From: Pseudomonadota bacterium
GTDB lineage: Bacteria > Pseudomonadota > Gammaproteobacteria > UBA5335
Reading direction: 5' to 3'
Length of the DNA: 9,111 nt
NCBI GenBank assembly: GCA_002862965.1
Contig: PKCW01000298.1
Span: forward strand, 1 to 9,111
Positions 6,228-9,111 of this stretch are shown piece by piece. The position numbers and the translations under genes were made by a program. The stretch's first letter is position 1, and each line of letters opens with the position of its first letter. Below the pieces are notes generated by a model. It saw only the letters and a program-made list of their open reading frames with translations, ran no database searches and was not told the DNA's origin.

Positions 6228-7358
6228 ATGCCATGGAACGAGATCGACTGGACCGGATCAGGCCTCTTTGCCTGGCTACAGGCCGAGCTGTGGGGCAATT
6301 CGCTGGGTCGCTGGCTGATCGCGCTGGGGCTTGTGCTGCTCGTCGGCACGGTACTGCCGGCAGTCCGGGCGCGGCTCGAACGGCGGCTGCGCGGCAGCGC
6401 GACCAGTCACGCCCTGCTCGGCTATGGCGCGGAGATTCTCGCCGGCACGCGACGCAGCGTCCTGCTGCTGCTTGCGCTGTTCATCGGCGCCCGCGCCGTC
6501 GAGTTGCCGGCCAAGGTGGATGCGGCGCTGACGACGCTCACGGCAGTCGTGCTGCTGCTTCAGGTCACGCTGTGGGCGCAGCGCGTTTTCAACGCCTGGC
6601 TCAAGAATTACGAACAGCGCGCCCGCCATGGGGATGGCGGCGACGCCACCATCGTGGGGCTCATCAGCTTCGTCGGGCGCACCGCGATCTGGGCCATCGC
6701 GCTGTTGATGATTCTCGACAACCTCGGCTTCAACATCACGACGCTGGTCGCCAGCCTCGGTATCGGCGGCATCGCCATCGCGCTGGCCGTGCAGAACGTG
6801 CTCGCCGATCTGTTCGCCTCGCTCTCGATCGGCCTCGACAAGCCCTTCGTCGTGGGCGATTTCGTCATCGTCGACGACCTCATGGGCACGGTCGAACACG
6901 TCGGCCTCAAGACCACCCGTCTGCGCAGCCTGTCGGGCGAGCAGTTGGTCTTTTCCAACGCCGATCTGCTCAAGAGCCGCATCCGCAACTACAAGCGCAT
7001 GTACGAGCGGCGCATCGTCTTCACCTTCGGCGTGCTCTACGATACGCCCCGAGACACGCTGGCGAAGCTCGGCGCCGAGGTGCGCGCCATCATCGAGGCG
7101 CAGCCGAAAACCCGTTTCGACCGCGCGCATTTCTTCCGTTTCGGCGAGTTTTCGCTCGACTTCGAGGTGGTCTACTACGTCCTCGATCCCGACTACAACC
7201 TTTACATGGACATCCAGCAGGCCATCAATCTGGCCATCATGGCGCGCTTCGACGCGCTGGAAGTCGGGTTTGCCTTCCCGACCAGTACGCTGCGCGTGGA
7301 GTCGCTGCCGGCGGTCAAGCCCGCCAAGGGCAGAAGCGCGGTGGGCGGCGCGGGATGA
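6228..7358 (+). CDS. Mechanosensitive ion channel, MscS family
   Basis: A 376-residue inner-membrane channel that would open under membrane tension and release solutes during hypo-osmotic shock. Hydrophobic segments lie at about 27-46, 76-92, 100-120 and 145-163, followed by the pore-lining helix, about 168-200, with the small-residue run LVASLGIGGIAIALAVQNVL (173-192). The MscS beta domain then begins with DKPFVVGDFVIVDDLMGTVEHVG (204-226), with LVFSNADLL (240-248) and the C-terminal alpha/beta domain to about 360. It has five spans, two more than E. coli MscS (286 residues), so it belongs with the longer small-conductance relatives rather than being MscS itself. I see no cyclic-nucleotide-binding domain. 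The sequence is intact. It lies 168 bp after the K+ channel gene on the same strand; I found no convincing promoter between them, so cotranscription is possible. Confidence 0.92.
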   Translation: MPWNEIDWTGSGLFAWLQAELWGNSLGRWLIALGLVLLVGTVLPAVRARLERRLRGSATSHALLGYGAEILAGTRRSVLLLLALFIGARAVELPAKVDAALTTLTAVVLLLQVTLWAQRVFNAWLKNYEQRARHGDGGDATIVGLISFVGRTAIWAIALLMILDNLGFNITTLVASLGIGGIAIALAVQNVLADLFASLSIGLDKPFVVGDFVIVDDLMGTVEHVGLKTTRLRSLSGEQLVFSNADLLKSRIRNYKRMYERRIVFTFGVLYDTPRDTLAKLGAEVRAIIEAQPKTRFDRAHFFRFGEFSLDFEVVYYVLDPDYNLYMDIQQAINLAIMARFDALEVGFAFPTSTLRVESLPAVKPAKGRSAVGGAG

Positions 7359-7639
7359 GCAAAGGCTCGGACGACCGTTGATGCACGGCCCACGCGCGGC
7401 CTTGGTCACGATCGACGCCAGCCTGCATGGATCGACACCGACGCTGACCTGCCTCCATGCCAGCGATCGGGCGCACATCGGCGTCACACCGCAGTCGAGG
7501 CACGCAATGGCCGTGCCGCACGGATCAGGGTGCCGCCGGAAGGCTTCGTCGCCTACGGCTGAGGATCGTCGTTGGTCTTGCCGCGACGCGGCGGGTGGGA
7601 GCACCAGCACCGCGCCCGGCCTTCAGGGCGCTGCGAGGC
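7359..7639. other. Convergent intergenic region without a supportable gene
   Basis: This 281-bp gap lies between the ends of the MscS-family gene (+) and the oxidoreductase gene (-). An ATG overlapping the channel's stop starts only an 8-codon ORF, and a plus-strand ORF from 7381 to 7677 runs into the oxidoreductase antisense with no recognisable motif. GC-rich dyads occur at 7511-7523 (CCGTGC-C-GCACGG) and 7612-7631. I see no T-rich tract of a classical terminator, so transcripts may end by Rho. Confidence 0.5.
7612..7631 (-). terminator. Weak candidate stem-loop after the oxidoreductase gene
   Basis: GCGCCC (7612-7617) pairs with GGGCGC (7626-7631) around an 8-nt loop, starting 8 nt beyond the oxidoreductase stop. 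No U-tract follows on the minus strand, so it is at best an mRNA-end hairpin rather than a proven intrinsic terminator. Confidence 0.3.
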
Positions 7640-8758
7640 TCAGGCTTTCCCGCCGAGGTGCGAAGCGGGCTCGGTGATGTGCGCCTTGGCGAGATGGCTC
7701 TTGTCGAGGAACTTGTCGAAGTGGATGTGATCGGCGGAGAGGCCGGCGCCCTTCAGGACGGCGATGGCGGCATCGAGCATGGGCGGCGGTCCGCACATGT
7801 AGGCGTGGCAGGCGGCGAGGTCGGGAATCTCGCGGGTCAGGAATTCGGTCACCAGGCCGCGCGGGCCGGTCCAGTCGCTGTCCTCGGGCTCGTTGGAGAG
7901 CACCGGCACGAAGCGGAAGCGGCCCTTCCACTGTGCCCCGATGCGCGCCATGTCGTCCTGGCCATACAGATCCTGCTGCGTGCGGGCGCCGAACAGATAG
8001 GTGCAGTCGCGCGCGGCGCCGTCCACCACGGCCTGCTCCAGCAAGGCCTTGATGGGCGCCATGCCGCTGCCGCCGGCCACACAGACCATGGGGGCTGCGG
8101 CCGAACGCAGGCGGAAGTCGCCGAAGGGGCCGCGCAGTTCGACCCGCGCGCCGAGGCGATCGCCCTGATGCAGCCATTCGGTGAACGTGCCGCCGGGCAC
8201 CTTGCGGATGTGGAACACGGCGCGATCGGCCCGCGCGGCATCCGGACGGGTGGCGAAGGAATAGGAGCGGAACTCGTCCAGGGCGCCGGGCACGCGCAGG
8301 TCGGCATATTCCCCGGCGGTATAGGCCAATGGCCCGTCCAGCGCGATGCTCACCTCGACGATGTCGTGCGTCAGGGGACGCAAGGCGTCGATGACGCCCG
8401 CCCGGGTGACCACCTCGTGCACCGAGGCTTGGGCCTCCGGGGACAGGTCCAGGGCATCGACCCGGATGCGCAGGTCCGAGCGCGGCTGGCACTGGCAGGC
8501 GAGGATGTAGTTGGCGCGCAGCTCTTCCTGGCTCAACAGGTAGGTCTTGTCGGTGAACTCCTTCACCTTGCCTTCCAGCAGTTGCACCTTGCAGGTACCG
8601 CAGCCGCCCACCCGGCAGCTGTAGGGAATGGCGATCCCGTCGCGCAGCGCCGCCGAGAGGATGAAGGTCTTCTCGTCGCACGCCACAGGCTGGGCCAGCC
8701 CCTCGATCCGCACCTGATGGGGACCGGTGTGTTTCTTGCCGAACAGCTTGCCGAACAT
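7640..8758 (-). CDS. NAD(P)H oxidoreductase with N-terminal 2Fe-2S ferredoxin and FAD domains (oxygenase-reductase type)
   Basis: A 372-residue soluble flavoprotein that should pass electrons from NAD(P)H via FAD to a plant-type 2Fe-2S cluster and on to a partner. Domains in order: ferredoxin (about 14-102) with cluster ligands C48-x4-C53-x2-C56 and C88; FAD domain (about 110-215) with RSYSFA (164-169); and NAD(P) domain (about 222-345) with AGGSGMAP (228-235) and CGPPPM (322-327). This order is that of reductases of benzoate dioxygenase, phenol hydroxylase and soluble methane monooxygenase. After the usual FDKF ending (347-350) there are 22 extra residues. ATG at 8756-8758 is preceded by AGGA at 6-nt spacing; the frame is open upstream for 76 more codons, but these cover the promoter and do not look coding. 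No oxygenase is in the window, so the partner is unknown. The upstream neighbour on the same strand is a probable TetR-family regulator. Confidence 0.88.
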   Translation of the reverse strand: MFGKLFGKKHTGPHQVRIEGLAQPVACDEKTFILSAALRDGIAIPYSCRVGGCGTCKVQLLEGKVKEFTDKTYLLSQEELRANYILACQCQPRSDLRIRVDALDLSPEAQASVHEVVTRAGVIDALRPLTHDIVEVSIALDGPLAYTAGEYADLRVPGALDEFRSYSFATRPDAARADRAVFHIRKVPGGTFTEWLHQGDRLGARVELRGPFGDFRLRSAAAPMVCVAGGSGMAPIKALLEQAVVDGAARDCTYLFGARTQQDLYGQDDMARIGAQWKGRFRFVPVLSNEPEDSDWTGPRGLVTEFLTREIPDLAACHAYMCGPPPMLDAAIAVLKGAGLSADHIHFDKFLDKSHLAKAHITEPASHLGGKA

Positions 8759-8764
8759 GTCTCG

Positions 8765-8768
8765 TCCT
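8765..8768 (-). promoter_or_regulatory. Ribosome-binding site of the oxidoreductase gene
   Basis: On the minus strand the sequence reads CAGGACGAGAC then ATG, giving AGGA 6 nt before the start codon. It supports the start at 8758 over upstream in-frame starts. Confidence 0.65.
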
Positions 8769-8819
8769 GTGGAAGGGGAGCGGAGGCGCGTCACCGCGGA
8801 CGTGAATCCGGATGGTTGA

Positions 8820-8844
8820 GCGTTCGCCGCAGGAGGGCAAACGC
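8820..8844 (-). other. Stem-loop in the oxidoreductase leader RNA
   Basis: On the minus strand GCGTTTGCC (8844-8836) and GGCGAACGC (8828-8820) flank a 7-nt loop, CTCCTGC. As RNA the stem is nine continuous pairs, one of them G-U; on the plus strand the same position is a C-A mismatch, so the structure favours the minus transcript. With a start near 8848 it would sit almost at the 5' end of the oxidoreductase mRNA. The T-poor sequence after it argues against a terminator for the upstream regulator gene. A role in mRNA stability or translation control is inference. Confidence 0.45.
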
Positions 8845-8854
8845 CGGGCGGTCC

Positions 8855-8883
8855 ACTATAGGAATGGCGCCCGGGCGTGTCAA
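8855..8883 (-). promoter_or_regulatory. Near-consensus sigma-70-type promoter for the oxidoreductase gene
   Basis: Read on the minus strand, a perfect TTGACA (8883-8878) is followed after exactly 17 bp by TATAGT (8860-8855), which matches TATAAT at five of six bases. The expected start is near 8848, giving a leader of about 90 nt. The -35 box contains the TGA stop of the upstream regulator gene (8882-8880), so the promoter begins inside that gene's last codons. A promoter this close to consensus should be strong unless repressed. Confidence 0.75.
8868..8877. repeat. 10-bp perfect palindrome in the promoter spacer, possible operator
   Basis: CGCCCGGGCG is a perfect dyad filling the -35-proximal part of the spacer between TTGACA and TATAGT. 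A repressor bound there would block RNA polymerase, and a TetR-type regulator is encoded immediately upstream. TetR-family operators are usually longer, and short GC-only palindromes are common in GC-rich DNA, so operator function is speculative. Confidence 0.25.
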
Positions 8884-9111
8884 GAAAGCGTCGGCGTGGC
8901 GGCCAGCAGCGCGTCGTAACCCAGCTCGGCGGGCGGCCTGGCGCCGCAGGCCAGGAAGAAGCCCAAGGCAAGCCGATGCACGGCATCGGCCGTCTGCTCG
9001 GCGGTGTCGGCGCGCGCCTGGACCAGACAGCCTTCGAGCACGATGAACAGCGCCCGCGCGACGGGCAGAGCGTCCCCTACGAAACGGAATTGGCCTGACG
9101 CACGGCCATTG
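8880..9111 (-). CDS. Probable TetR-family transcriptional regulator, C-terminal end, start outside window
   Basis: On the minus strand the frame is open from the window edge at 9111 to a TGA at 8882-8880, giving 76 residues with no internal ATG. The sequence includes ALFIVLEGCLVQARAD, then helical Ala/Leu-rich sequence with LALGFFLACG, and ends LLAATPTLS. The pattern 'F/I-x-x-x-EG-x-x-x-x-AR' followed by a closing helix is typical of the C-terminal ligand/dimer domain of TetR-family repressors. The N-terminal helix-turn-helix that would prove this is outside the window. The gene ends 121 bp before the oxidoreductase on the same strand, and its stop codon lies in the -35 box of that gene's promoter, which suggests but does not prove that it regulates it. 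Confidence 0.6.
   Translation of the reverse strand, partial: NGRASGQFRFVGDALPVARALFIVLEGCLVQARADTAEQTADAVHRLALGFFLACGARPPAELGYDALLAATPTLS

Noticed and set aside
5432..7381. A 649-codon plus-strand open frame across both channel genes
   Set aside because: Its product is Arg/Ala/Pro/His-rich without motifs, and it overlaps two well-identified genes in another frame.
7381..7677. A 99-codon plus-strand ORF after the MscS-family gene
   Set aside because: It has no ribosome-binding site or recognisable domain, and its end overlaps the oxidoreductase antisense. Treated as chance.
7457..9046. A 529-codon plus-strand open frame over the oxidoreductase gene
   Set aside because: It is antisense to a gene with clear 2Fe-2S, FAD and NAD motifs and has no recognisable domain.
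7505..9111. Inverted 12-bp match: CAATGGCCGTGC at 7505-7516 and GCACGGCCATTG at 9100-9111
   Set aside because: A couple of 12-mer matches are expected by chance in a window of this size; the match does not extend, and no mobile-element gene lies between.

Overview
The window is GC-rich, densely coded bacterial DNA, most like a proteobacterium (gamma or beta; I cannot narrow it further). The clues are the GC-biased third codon positions, a sigma-54-type promoter, canonical sigma-70-type promoters, and a nitrate transporter next to a phosphatase-kinase fusion, an arrangement known from Pseudomonas-type nitrate assimilation operons. It holds seven protein genes, two of them cut by the window edges. 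I see no tRNA, rRNA, insertion sequence, CRISPR array or phage gene.

Layout. Positions 1-1674 (+) are the C-terminal part of treY, maltooligosyltrehalose synthase. A 227-bp intergenic region follows, with three TGGTGC/GCACCA hexamers (1693-1738) and a good match to a sigma-54 promoter (1849-1863). Next come a nitrate/nitrite-type MFS transporter (1902-3368, +) and, 50 bp later, a protein with an N-terminal PP2C phosphatase, a Ser/Thr kinase and a C-terminal membrane anchor (3419-5125, +). These two look like one nitrogen-regulated unit, but the assimilatory reductase genes that usually follow are absent here. A second unit has its own sigma-70-like promoter (5187-5215): a six-helix voltage-gated K+ channel with a C-terminal zinc ribbon (5247-6059, +) and an MscS-family mechanosensitive channel (6228-7358, +). 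A 281-bp gap with no supportable gene separates this from the minus-strand genes. These are an NAD(P)H-dependent 2Fe-2S/FAD oxidoreductase (7640-8758, -) and, upstream of it, the C-terminal end of a probable TetR-family regulator running off the window (8880-9111, -).

How the genes may work together. TreY (compatible-solute synthesis), the K+ channel and the MscS channel all fit osmotic or turgor homeostasis, though they appear to be separate transcription units. The transporter and phosphatase-kinase fit nitrate uptake and its control. The oxidoreductase resembles electron-transfer components of multicomponent oxygenases. Its promoter (TTGACA, 17 bp, TATAGT) starts inside the regulator's stop codon, has a 10-bp palindrome in its spacer, and would make a leader RNA beginning with a 9-bp stem-loop. 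Nothing here is clearly an undescribed system. The parts most worth a second look are this compact promoter/leader, the sigma-54 control region, the tail-anchored phosphatase-kinase fusion, and the zinc ribbon on the K+ channel.
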